A stretch of DNA of 64,000 bases from NCBI GenBank assembly GCA_014381945.1, contig JACNKQ010000035.1, positions 60,942 to 124,941 of the forward strand. Direction: 5' to 3'. Position 1 is the stretch's first letter; each line of letters opens with the position of its first letter. Source of the DNA: Actinomycetota bacterium. Lineage in GTDB: Bacteria; Actinomycetota; Acidimicrobiia; Acidimicrobiales; MedAcidi-G1. A program made the translations under genes and the position numbers. The notes beneath the pieces were generated by a model. That model did no database searches, was not told the DNA's origin, and was given only the letters and a program-made list of their open reading frames with translations. Shown here piece by piece: positions 31,420 through 39,664 of this stretch.

Positions 31420-32559
31420 ATGTCGGGGCCGTGGAAGGACCTCAAGGTCCGCTATCAGGACGACCTGAGGCTGTTCGGTTCTCCGACGCTGAGGCTCGGC
31501 CTCGTTGCGCTGGTCCTTGCCTACCTGTTCATCCCGGTCTGGTGGGAGACCTTCCCGGTCACCCGCCTCATCGAAGGCTGGGGGCTCACCATGACGACCC
31601 TCAACTATGTGGGCATCTTTGCAATCGGTGCGCTGGGCCTCAACCTGTTGACCGGTTACACGGGCCAGGTGTCGCTGGGGCATTCGGTGTTCGTCGGTGT
31701 GGGCGCCTACTTCGCCGCCTACGCGGGTGCGACCTGGGACCTTCCCTTCTGGCTGTGGCTGCCCGGGGCGACCCTGCTGGGCTTCGCAGTCGGTGTCCTG
31801 ATCGGGCCCTTCGCACTCCGGCTCCGGGGCAACTACCTGGTGGTCGTAACGCTCGGGCTGGTGTTCGTCGGGGACCACGTCTTTCGCAACTGGAGGTCGG
31901 TCACCGGTGGAAACGCGGGTGTTTCGGTGTCGAAGGCCCCCCTCGAGGTCGGGCCGATCGACTTCCGCGACCTGACGCTGTTCGGTCACGGCTTCGAGAA
32001 GGAGCAGGGGTTCTTCTGGCTCATCTGGGGGTTCGTGGCGATCACTGCGTTGCTCGTCAAGAACATCGTCCGTACCCGGCCCGGTCGGGCGCTGCAGGCG
32101 GTGCGGGACCGGGACATCGCCGCTGAGATCATCGGGATCGACCTCTTCCGCTACAAGACGATGGCCTTCGCCATCTCGAGCGCCATCGCCGCCATGGCAG
32201 GCGGCCTCTACGGCACGCTCCAGGCCTATGTGAGCCCGATCGACTTCGGCCTGGGCATCGCCATCCAGTACATCGCGATCATCATTCTGGGCGGTCTCGG
32301 CACCGTGCACGGGTCGATCATCGGTGCGCTTTTCGTGGGGGCCCTCCCCCGGGTGATCGACGGCCTGGCGAAGGACTTCGACATCCCTGCGGTCGGCGGC
32401 GACAAGGGTGGTTCCGGTGGGATCCTTTCGGTCTCCTCGTTGAACCAGATCATCTTCGGCCTGCTGATCGCCGGCTTCCTTCTTCTCGAGCCCCGGGGCA
32501 TCGCCGGCATCTGGGCGAGGGTCAAGGCCTATTTCAAGGCGTGGCCGTTCTCGTACTGA
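31420..32559 (+). CDS. livM: Branched-chain amino acid-type ABC permease (LivM-like)
   Basis: A 379-residue permease with about ten membrane segments. LivM features are ALGLNLLTGYTGQVSLGHSVFVGVGAYFAAYA, RLRGNYLVVVTLGLVFVGDHVFRNW, the coupling RALQAVRDRDIAAEIIGIDLFRYKTMAFAISSAIAAMAGGLYG and IIILGGLGTVHGSIIGALFV. It ends the operon. No periplasmic binding protein gene lies in or next to the operon; the convergent gene downstream begins 10 bp after the stop. Confidence 0.92.
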   Translation: MSGPWKDLKVRYQDDLRLFGSPTLRLGLVALVLAYLFIPVWWETFPVTRLIEGWGLTMTTLNYVGIFAIGALGLNLLTGYTGQVSLGHSVFVGVGAYFAAYAGATWDLPFWLWLPGATLLGFAVGVLIGPFALRLRGNYLVVVTLGLVFVGDHVFRNWRSVTGGNAGVSVSKAPLEVGPIDFRDLTLFGHGFEKEQGFFWLIWGFVAITALLVKNIVRTRPGRALQAVRDRDIAAEIIGIDLFRYKTMAFAISSAIAAMAGGLYGTLQAYVSPIDFGLGIAIQYIAIIILGGLGTVHGSIIGALFVGALPRVIDGLAKDFDIPAVGGDKGGSGGILSVSSLNQIIFGLLIAGFLLLEPRGIAGIWARVKAYFKAWPFSY

Positions 32560-32569
32560 GCGGGTCCGG

Positions 32570-35017
32570 TCAGAGCCGGACGCGTTCGCTGTCCGGGTCG
32601 TAGAACGGCCGGAACGACGCCGTTGCCGGTATGCGTTCGCCGTTGACCCCTACCTCGAAGGTCCCCTCGATCACCTGCTGACGGGGCGTGTCGGGTTCGC
32701 TGCCGACGTACGACATGCCAAGGGCTCCTCCGACGGTGTGTCCGTACATGCCCGAGGTGATCCGCCCTACCAGATGGCCGTCGCGGAAGACCGGCTCGTC
32801 GTGGTACAGCAGGGGCTCGGGATCGTCGAGGCGGAACTGCACGAGCCGACGGGTGAGGCCGGCCTCGCGTTGGGCTATCAGGGCCTCGCGTCCGATGAAG
32901 CCGCCGGGCTTGTCCCACGCCACGCCCCACGAGAGCCCGGCCTCGAGCGGGGTGTCCTCGTCGGCGATGTCGTCGCCCCAGTGCCGGTATGCCTTTTCCA
33001 TCCGCAGCGAGTTCATGGCGTGGTAGCCGGCGAGGGTGAGGCCCTCAGGAGCGCCCGACTCCCAGAGGGCGTCGAACACGCCGACGGCGAACTCGGACGG
33101 CACGTAGAGCTCCCAGCCCAGCTCGCCCATGTATGTGCGTCGCACGGCGATCGAGCGTGAGTAGGCCAGGTCGATCTCCTGGAGGGTGCCGAAAGGGAAC
33201 GCCTCGTTGCCGAGGTCGGCGTCGGTCAAAGGCGCCAGGATGCGGCGGGCCTCTGGTCCGAACACGCCGAGCGTGGTCCAGCCTGAGGTCACGTCGGTGA
33301 CGGTCATGCGGGCACCGTCGGGGGTGTGCCGGGCGATCCAGTCGGCGTCCTTTACCTGCGTGGAGTATGCGGTGACGATGAGGAAGCGCTCGTCGTCGAG
33401 GCGGTTGACGGTGAGGTCCGCCTCGATGCCACCCCGTTCGTTCAGCCAGGTGGTGTAGGCGGAGGTGCCGGGTTCGGCGTCGATGTCGGCCGATGAGATC
33501 CGGTTCAGCACCTCGGCGGCGTCAGGGCCCTGGACCAGCAGCTTGACGAGCGACGACTGGTCGAACAGGGCCGCACCCTCCCGGCAGGCCCGATGTTCGG
33601 CTGCCGAGTGTTCGAACCAGTTCTGACGACCGTAGGAGTACTCGTAGACCGGCTCGATGCCTTCTGGGGCGAACCAGTTCGGTCGTTCCCACCCTCCGTT
33701 TTCGCCATTGCAGGCGCCGAGGCCGGCGAGCCGGTCGTGGACTGCAGAGTGCCGCACCCCGCGGGCGGTTTCGACCTGCCGGTACGGCCAGTGCATTGCG
33801 TAGAGCAGCCCCAGGCCCTCGACGGACCGGTCCCGCAGGTAGCGGCGGTTGGTCTGGAAGTTCTGCATGCGGCGGATGTCGACGTCCCAGAGGTCCATCG
33901 GTGGTCGGCCGTCGACGATCCAGTCGGCGAGCACCTTGCCGACGCCGCCGGCCGACTGGAGGCCGATCGAGTTGAAGCCCGTTGCCACGAACAGGTTGCG
34001 GACCTCGGGGGTTTCGCCGAGGAGGTAACGGTCGTCGGGCGTGAATGATTCGGGGCCGTTGAACTCGAGCCGTAGCGGTACTTCGGCCAGCAACGGAATG
34101 CGTTCGCATATGCCTTCGTAGACGGGCGCCATGTGGTCCCAGTCGAACGGGAACTGCATGTTGGGTCGGTCGGTCGGGATGCCGTCGGTGCCGAACGGCT
34201 TGGCGATGGGTTCGAAGAAGCCCACCATGAGGCGGCCGGCTTCTTCCTTGACATAGGCGCAGTTGTCGGTGTCGCGCAGCACCGGCAGGCCGCTGGGCAG
34301 GTCGGGGATGCCGTCGGTCACCAGGTAGAAGTGCTCGCAGGCCGAAAGCGGAATGTTGACCCCGATGTCGCGGCCCAACTGGTGAGACCACATGCCGGCC
34401 GCCACGACCACGTATTCGGCATCGATCGGACCCTGGTCTGTGTCGACACCGACCGCCCGACCCTCGATGGTCCGGATTCGTTCGACCGAACAGCCCTCGA
34501 TCACCCGGCCGCCCTTTTCCTTTGCGACGGCGGCCAGGGCCATCGTGGTGTCGATGGGTGAGGTCTGGCCGTCGCCGGGGAGCCAGACACCGCCGAGGAT
34601 GCCCTCCGGGTTGACGAGCGGCCAACGTTCGACGAGTTCGTCCGGTCCGATTACGTCGACGTCGACGCCGAAGCAGTTGGCCATGCCGGCCCCGCGGACC
34701 AGCTCCTCGAGGCGGCCCGGGTTGTCGGCGATGCTGACGGATCCGGTGCGCCTGAAACCGGTCGGGTGGCCCAACTCGTTTTCGAGCCGGTCGTAGAGCT
34801 CGGCGGTGTAGGCGGCCAGCCGGGTCATGTTCTGGGTGGCCCGCAGGCAGCCGACCAGTCCGGCGGCGTGCCATGTGGTGCCGCTGGTGAGGGTGTGGCG
34901 TTCAAGCAGGGTGACATCGGTCCAGCCCAACTCGGTGAGGTGGAAGGCGATGCTGGCGCCGACGACGCCGCCCCCGATGATGACGACCTGGGCCCGGTCG
35001 GGGAGCTGTGCTGCCAC
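32570..35017 (-). CDS. Dimethylglycine/sarcosine dehydrogenase-like FAD oxidase fused to an aminomethyltransferase (GcvT) domain
   Basis: An 815-residue two-part enzyme. The N-terminal FAD-dependent half has VVIIGGGVVGASIAFHLTELG and the TWHAAGL motif, whose His carries covalent flavin in this family. The C-terminal half (from about 420) is a folate-binding GcvT-type domain with YEYSYGRQNWFEHSAAEHRACREGAALFDQSSLVKLLV and a GELGWELYV segment. Such proteins demethylate dimethylglycine, sarcosine or related N-methyl amines, passing the C1 unit to tetrahydrofolate. GTG 35017 has a good Shine-Dalgarno (CCGGAGG) 5-6 nt upstream, and starts further upstream would add a non-family leader. It is divergent from an aminotransferase gene across a likely operator. 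Confidence 0.85.
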   Translation of the reverse strand: MAAQLPDRAQVVIIGGGVVGASIAFHLTELGWTDVTLLERHTLTSGTTWHAAGLVGCLRATQNMTRLAAYTAELYDRLENELGHPTGFRRTGSVSIADNPGRLEELVRGAGMANCFGVDVDVIGPDELVERWPLVNPEGILGGVWLPGDGQTSPIDTTMALAAVAKEKGGRVIEGCSVERIRTIEGRAVGVDTDQGPIDAEYVVVAAGMWSHQLGRDIGVNIPLSACEHFYLVTDGIPDLPSGLPVLRDTDNCAYVKEEAGRLMVGFFEPIAKPFGTDGIPTDRPNMQFPFDWDHMAPVYEGICERIPLLAEVPLRLEFNGPESFTPDDRYLLGETPEVRNLFVATGFNSIGLQSAGGVGKVLADWIVDGRPPMDLWDVDIRRMQNFQTNRRYLRDRSVEGLGLLYAMHWPYRQVETARGVRHSAVHDRLAGLGACNGENGGWERPNWFAPEGIEPVYEYSYGRQNWFEHSAAEHRACREGAALFDQSSLVKLLVQGPDAAEVLNRISSADIDAEPGTSAYTTWLNERGGIEADLTVNRLDDERFLIVTAYSTQVKDADWIARHTPDGARMTVTDVTSGWTTLGVFGPEARRILAPLTDADLGNEAFPFGTLQEIDLAYSRSIAVRRTYMGELGWELYVPSEFAVGVFDALWESGAPEGLTLAGYHAMNSLRMEKAYRHWGDDIADEDTPLEAGLSWGVAWDKPGGFIGREALIAQREAGLTRRLVQFRLDDPEPLLYHDEPVFRDGHLVGRITSGMYGHTVGGALGMSYVGSEPDTPRQQVIEGTFEVGVNGERIPATASFRPFYDPDSERVRL

Positions 35018-35067
35018 GTTGACCTCCGGTTGGAGACGGCGGGCGGTGCAGTTTGCACCTACCCCCT

Positions 35068-35121
35068 TGCAGTTAGAAATAGTTTGGTCTAAGTTACGGC
35101 ATCTAACGCCGGTTACGTTAG
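35068..35121. promoter_or_regulatory. Divergent AT-rich promoter with inverted repeat CTAACG-N7-CGTTAG
   Basis: The gap between the FAD enzyme and the aminotransferase is unusually AT-rich. TTGCAG (35068 region) and TAAGTT (35091-35096) at 17-18 bp spacing form a candidate plus-strand promoter. Just downstream, CTAACG (35103-35108) and CGTTAG (35116-35121) make a 19-bp inverted repeat, and further GTTA(C/G) half-sites flank it. A repressor here would control both genes. Confidence 0.5.
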
Positions 35122-35157
35122 TCATGCCCTTTCCGCCACAAGTGGTGGAGGGGGCCC

Positions 35158-36582
35158 GTGAGCGCCGACCGGAGTGTACGACCCATCGATTCGCGAGCAC
35201 AGGTACGAGACATGAGCGGTCAGCGTGAACGGGCCCAGCGCCACCTCGTTCCCCACTTCACCCCCGGCGCCGCCTGGCACAGCGACACCCTCCCCATCTT
35301 CGAACGGGGTGAAGGCTGCTACCTCTACGACACCGACGGCAACGAATGGCTGGACGGCCTCGCCGGGCTGTTCTGCGTCAACATCGGCCACGGCCGGACC
35401 GACCTGGCCGAAGCCGCAGCCGCCCAGATGGGACGCCTCGCCTACGCCACCAACTGGGGCAACGCCCACCCGCCTTCCATCGAGGCCGCATCGATGGTCG
35501 CCGACTTCGCACCCGGCGACCTATCGGAGGTGTTCTTCGTCAGCTCCGGTTCGGAGGCCGTCGAGTCGGCGCTCAAGTTCGCCCGCAACTACCACCTCTC
35601 CCAGGGCGACGAGGGCCGCTACAAGGTGATCTCCCGCAACTGGGCATACCACGGCACCACCCTCGGCGCCCTCGCCGTCACCGGCATTCCCAGGTTCCGC
35701 GATCCATTCCTGCCCCTGCTCTGGGACGGAGTCCGCCACGTACCCAACACCCGCCAGTGCACCTCGCCGGCCGGCACCCCGGTCGCCGACCTGTCGTGCG
35801 TCCGGGCCATCGAGGAGGCGATCCTCGCCGAGGGCCCCGAGACCGTCGCCATGGTCATAGCCGAACCGGTCCAGAACGGCGGCGGCGCCCTGGTTCCCCC
35901 CGACGGCTACTGGCAGGAACTGCGGCGCATCTGCGACCTCCACGGTGTCCTCCTTGTCGCCGACGAGGTCATCTGCTCGTTTGGGCGCTTCGGCCACTGG
36001 TTCGCCAGCGAACGCTTCGGCGTGGTGCCCGACATGATCACGTTCGCCAAGGGCGTCACCTCCGCCTACCAGCCCCTCGGCGGCGTCGTCATACGCGACG
36101 AACTGGTCGAGGCCGTCAACGACTCGCCCATGGGCACCTACATGCACGGCTCCACATTCGGCGGCCACCCGGTCGCCACCTCAGTGGCTGTCGCCAACAT
36201 GTCGGCCATGCGTGACGAGGGAGTCCTGGAGCACGTGCTGGCCAATCAGGCCGGCATGGCCGAATCGCTAGCCAAGCTGGCCGACGCCCACCCGTGTGTG
36301 AAGGAGGTGCGGGGCACCGGCTTCTTCTATTCGATCGACCTCTGTGTCGACCGTGAGGACGGCCGGGACCTGAGCCCCACACAGGAGGCCGGCCTCCGTG
36401 GCGGGGTCCTGGGTGGCTACGTCCGCTCGGAACGCATCACGATTCGACCCGACGACCGGGGCTACACGGGGCTGAGCATCTCGCCACCGCTGATCGCAGA
36501 CGGAACGGTGGTCGAGGATCTCATGAACCGGATCGACCGGGTGCTGGAACGAACCGGCGCCTGGCTGGACGAGAACGACTGA
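35158..36582 (+). CDS. Class III omega-aminotransferase (candidate taurine/beta-alanine:pyruvate type)
   Basis: A 474-residue PLP enzyme. It has the class III pattern DTDGNEWLDGLAGLFCVNIGHGR, VFFVSSGSEAVESALKFARNYH, WAYHGTTLGALAVTG, LLVADEVICSFGRFGHWFA and the PLP lysine in ITFAKGVTSAYQPLGG, with TYMHGSTFGGHPVA closing the active site. These enzymes use taurine, beta-alanine, putrescine or other omega-amines with pyruvate or 2-oxoglutarate. The taurine-type transporter 200 bp downstream and a phosphotransacetylase further on argue for taurine, but the sequence alone does not decide. GTG 35158 follows a strong GGAGGGGG site; ATG 35212 is the alternative. Confidence 0.8.
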   Translation: MSADRSVRPIDSRAQVRDMSGQRERAQRHLVPHFTPGAAWHSDTLPIFERGEGCYLYDTDGNEWLDGLAGLFCVNIGHGRTDLAEAAAAQMGRLAYATNWGNAHPPSIEAASMVADFAPGDLSEVFFVSSGSEAVESALKFARNYHLSQGDEGRYKVISRNWAYHGTTLGALAVTGIPRFRDPFLPLLWDGVRHVPNTRQCTSPAGTPVADLSCVRAIEEAILAEGPETVAMVIAEPVQNGGGALVPPDGYWQELRRICDLHGVLLVADEVICSFGRFGHWFASERFGVVPDMITFAKGVTSAYQPLGGVVIRDELVEAVNDSPMGTYMHGSTFGGHPVATSVAVANMSAMRDEGVLEHVLANQAGMAESLAKLADAHPCVKEVRGTGFFYSIDLCVDREDGRDLSPTQEAGLRGGVLGGYVRSERITIRPDDRGYTGLSISPPLIADGTVVEDLMNRIDRVLERTGAWLDEND

Positions 36583-36785
36583 TCGCGCTCCGAACGGAGC
36601 ACGAAGGAGGGGACCGGACCGAACGAAAGAGGCCGAGGCGCCAGGTGGCAGTGGACTGTTGTCCATCGCCGGGTGCTTCGTTCGCCGAACGGGATCGACC
36701 GCTGACATGCCGTGTCGTGATCGTGCTTCTGACCACAGAAGACCGATCCGACATGGTCCTAGAGAGGGAACCAAAGGAGCAACAC
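36583..36785. other. 203-bp gap before tauA, no gene recognised
   Basis: Likely promoter and 5' leader of the tauABC operon. Frames that cross it run into the tauA frame but have no coding character. No riboswitch was recognised. Confidence 0.4.
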
Positions 36786-37862
36786 ATGAAGAACTGGCGA
36801 AGGATCATGGCCTTCCTGATGGCGTTCGGCCTCGTGGCCGCCGCCTGTGGCAGTGGGGGGGACTCGTCGCCGGAAACGACGGCTGCGACTACCACGGATG
36901 CACCGACAACCACGGCTGTAGCGGTTGACACGGGTGGTCTCGATGAGCTCAACGTGGCGTATTTCCTGGAGTGGCCGACGGCCAACCAGGTTGCTCAGGC
37001 CGAGCAGACCTATGACGACGTGTTGGGGTTGACGGTGAACTGGTGGCCGTTTGCTTCGGGTAACGACATGGCGTTGGCGATGGAGTCGGGCGATATCGAC
37101 ATTTCGTATTCGCAGGGCCTGACACCGTTCGCGAACTATGTGACCAGCGGTGCTGATCATGTGATCGTGGGTGTTGCGGTGTCGTATGCCGATGCCGACA
37201 ACTGTGTTGCGCATCCGGACTACGGCGTGTCGCAGGACAATGCTGCGTCGTCGTTGGCGGGTCAGAACATCTATACGCCGATCGGCAACGTGACGCATTT
37301 CAAGTTGCTCAAGATGCTCGAGCACCTGGGTGTGGATCTCGACGGTGTGTCGTTGATTCCGTCTGAGGGTGGTCCGGCTGCGGTTGCCGCGTTCGAAAAC
37401 GGTGACGTCGCTATGGCGTGTGCGTTTGGTGGTGCGATCAACACGATGCTGGCTGCGGGCGGCAACCTGGTGATGACCGGTTCAGAGCAGGAAGCCCTGG
37501 GTATCCGCGTGTTCGACATCATCTCGATCCCGAGGTCGTTCGGAGACGACCACCCGAGTGTCGTGACTGCGTTCCTGCAGGTCACCGAGGACGCCAACGC
37601 CGCCTACGCATCTGACCGCGGGTCGCTCGAGGAGACCATCGCCGCTGCTGCCGGCATGGACGTGGCGGGTTCGAACTCGCTGCTCGATGCGTTCACGTTC
37701 CTGGATCGTGATTCGCAGTTGTCTGATGCATGGCTGGGTGGAACCGTTCAGGCGGCCATGAAGGAGCAGATGGACTTCTTCGTCGCCCAGGGCGAGATCG
37801 ACACGGCGTTGGACTCCTACGACGCCGTCGTGGACACCTCTTACCTCGAGGGGGTCCGCTAG
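36786..37862 (+). CDS. tauA: Taurine-type ABC transporter substrate-binding lipoprotein
   Basis: A 358-residue lipoprotein. The signal has lipobox VAAAC, then a Thr-rich linker. The body is the NMT1/TauA type: LNVAYFLEWPTANQVAQAEQTYDDVLGLTVNWWPF, MALAMESGDIDISYSQGLTPFANYV and VGVAVSYADADNCVAHP, close to what I remember of the TauA proteins of marine Alphaproteobacteria. The DISYSQGLTPF loop lies in the ligand cleft region. A good AAAGGAG Shine-Dalgarno sets ATG 36786. From about 36950 to 37800 the gene prefers G- and T-ending codons (gtg, gcg, ttg, gct, ggt) far more than its neighbours, which favour C. It is followed by a 14-bp stem-loop and tauB. Confidence 0.85.
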   Translation: MKNWRRIMAFLMAFGLVAAACGSGGDSSPETTAATTTDAPTTTAVAVDTGGLDELNVAYFLEWPTANQVAQAEQTYDDVLGLTVNWWPFASGNDMALAMESGDIDISYSQGLTPFANYVTSGADHVIVGVAVSYADADNCVAHPDYGVSQDNAASSLAGQNIYTPIGNVTHFKLLKMLEHLGVDLDGVSLIPSEGGPAAVAAFENGDVAMACAFGGAINTMLAAGGNLVMTGSEQEALGIRVFDIISIPRSFGDDHPSVVTAFLQVTEDANAAYASDRGSLEETIAAAAGMDVAGSNSLLDAFTFLDRDSQLSDAWLGGTVQAAMKEQMDFFVAQGEIDTALDSYDAVVDTSYLEGVR

Positions 37863-37874
37863 TCCAATCGGGTC

Positions 37875-37912
37875 GTGTCGGTTCCGGATCCAGCGGATTC
37901 CGGAACCGACAC
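37875..37912 (+). other. Intercistronic stem-loop between tauA and tauB
   Basis: GTGTCGGTTCCGGA (37875-37888) and TCCGGAACCGACAC (37899-37912) form a perfect 14-bp stem with a 10-nt loop. There is no T-tract after it, so a classical terminator is unlikely. A stable hairpin directly after a binding-protein gene often protects the upstream mRNA from 3' decay, giving more TauA than TauB or TauC. Confidence 0.7.
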
Positions 37913-37960
37913 GCTCGGCGCGCGCCTACCATCTGATCCCGTCGAGCTGAAGGAGTATCG

Positions 37961-38767
37961 GTGAAGGACCTGTCCGTTCAGAACGTGAGCATGGTCTACG
38001 AACTGCCCAGGGGCGGCTCGGTCCAGGCCCTGCAGGATGTTTCGTTCGACCTTGAGGCCGGCCGCCTCCTGACACTGCTGGGTCCCTCGGGCTGTGGCAA
38101 GACGACGCTGCTCAACATCATCGCCGGCTTCCTGGCCCCGACGGGGGGCGCCGTGACCCTCGGCGGCGACCCGATCACCGGACCCGGCCAGGAGCGGGGC
38201 ATGGTCTTCCAGCAGGGCGCCCTGTTCGAGTGGCAGAACGTCGCCCAGAACGTGGCGTTCGGGCCCCGGATGAACCACAGGAAGAAGTCCGAGACGAAGG
38301 ATCTGGTCGACGGCCTGCTCAACACGGTCGGCCTCACGGGCTTCGGCGACAAGGCGATCTACGAACTCTCCGGAGGAATGCAGCAGCGTGTGGCCCTTGC
38401 CCGCTGCCTCGCCAACGAACCCGAGGTCATCCTGATGGACGAGCCGCTCGGAGCGCTCGACGCCCTGACCCGGGAGAAGATGCAGGGCTTGATCCTCAAG
38501 CTCTGGAAGGAGACCGGCAAGACCATCATCCTGGTCACCCACAGCGTCGAGGAGGCGCTGTTCCTCGGCGACAAGTTGTTCGTCATGGCACCCCGCCCCG
38601 GCCGCATCGAACAGGCCTATGAACTTCCGTTCGCCGAGGTCGGCCTCACCTCCGATCCACGAAAGCTCAAGGCCTCGGCGGAGTTCATCGACAAGCGCGA
38701 GGAGCTGCTCTCGATGATCTGGGGCATGGAGGAACAGATAATGGGCCACGAAGGGGGCATGTCATGA
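37961..38767 (+). CDS. tauB: Taurine-type ABC transporter ATPase
   Basis: A 268-residue ATPase of the nitrate/sulfonate/taurine group. Walker A GPSGCGKTTLLNIIAG, GMVFQQGALFEWQNVAQNVAFG (Q-loop), the signature LSGGMQQRVALARCLANEP and Walker B VILMDEPLGALDALTREKMQ are present. The start is GTG 37961 with AAGGAG 6 nt before it. Its stop overlaps the tauC start by 4 nt. Confidence 0.9.
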   Translation: MKDLSVQNVSMVYELPRGGSVQALQDVSFDLEAGRLLTLLGPSGCGKTTLLNIIAGFLAPTGGAVTLGGDPITGPGQERGMVFQQGALFEWQNVAQNVAFGPRMNHRKKSETKDLVDGLLNTVGLTGFGDKAIYELSGGMQQRVALARCLANEPEVILMDEPLGALDALTREKMQGLILKLWKETGKTIILVTHSVEEALFLGDKLFVMAPRPGRIEQAYELPFAEVGLTSDPRKLKASAEFIDKREELLSMIWGMEEQIMGHEGGMS

Positions 38768-39648
38768 GCGATCACATCCCCGCCCCGGCTGCCGAGACCG
38801 CCGCCACCTTCGGCCGGTTCGACCGCCGCCGTGGCAACCAGAGCCGTAAGACCGTCACCTTCGGCGACGCCTCCGAGGTCACCACATCGAAGGTCTGGAT
38901 GGTCTTCTCCCTGGGCGGCCTCATGCTGATCTGGTGGCTCGTCACTCGTGGCCCCGAGCCGATGATCGCCGAAAAGACCTTTCCCGGCCAGCGGGCGGTC
39001 TGGGACGCCTTCACCCGATGGCTGCGTGAGGGCTACCGGCGCGGGTCTGCCTGGGAGCACACCTGGGCGAGCCTCAGCCGGGTCCTCAAGGGCCTCCTCA
39101 TCGGAACGGTCATCGGCATCCCGGTCGGCTTCGCCATGGGCCTCTCGCGCCGCCTGCGTGGCATCTTCGACCCCATCGTCGAGCTCTTTCGGCCGATTCC
39201 GCCGTTGGCCCTGCTGCCCCTGTTCATCATGTGGTTCGGCATCGGCGAGCAGTCGAAGGTCAACCTGCTGGTGTGGGCGTCGGTCTGGGTGATGATCATC
39301 GCCGCACGGGCCGGTGTGCTGGGCGTCGGCGGCTCGAAGGTTCATGCCGCCTACTCACTGGGCGCCAACCGCTGGCAGATTCTCCGGTACGTGATTCTCC
39401 CCAATGCCCTGCCCGAGGTGTTCACCGGCGTACGCGTGGCTCTCGGCGTGAGTTGGGGGACCCTGGTCGCAGCCGAACTGCTCGGGACCGAGGTCGGCTT
39501 AGGTGCCACGATCTACATCGCCAGCCGGTTCTTCCGTATGGACATAGTCGTCGTGAACATCCTCGTCATCGGCGTGATCGGGGTGGCAATGGACATCGTC
39601 ATGCGAGTCCTCGAGGCGAGGCTCATCCCCTGGCGGGGCAAGGGCTGA
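38764..39648 (+). CDS. tauC: Taurine-type ABC transporter permease
   Basis: A 294-residue permease with six membrane helices. The family motifs seen are LSRVLKGLLIGTVIGIPVGFAMGLSRRLRG, PIPPLALLPLFIMWFGIGEQSK and the EAA-loop region AYSLGANRWQILRYVILPNALPEVFTGVRVALGVSWGTLVAAELLGTEVGLGATIYIASRFF, the pattern of TauC/SsuC. The N-terminal about 40 residues are a polar cytoplasmic extension. Confidence 0.9.
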   Translation: MSDHIPAPAAETAATFGRFDRRRGNQSRKTVTFGDASEVTTSKVWMVFSLGGLMLIWWLVTRGPEPMIAEKTFPGQRAVWDAFTRWLREGYRRGSAWEHTWASLSRVLKGLLIGTVIGIPVGFAMGLSRRLRGIFDPIVELFRPIPPLALLPLFIMWFGIGEQSKVNLLVWASVWVMIIAARAGVLGVGGSKVHAAYSLGANRWQILRYVILPNALPEVFTGVRVALGVSWGTLVAAELLGTEVGLGATIYIASRFFRMDIVVVNILVIGVIGVAMDIVMRVLEARLIPWRGKG

Positions 39649-39664
39649 GCGGGATCCGACCTTC

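Noticed and set aside
33522..34874. A 450-codon Arg/Pro-rich frame inside the FAD-dependent oxidoreductase gene
   Set aside because: It overlaps a gene with clear FAD and GcvT motifs; the Arg-rich translation is typical of a shifted frame in GC-rich DNA.
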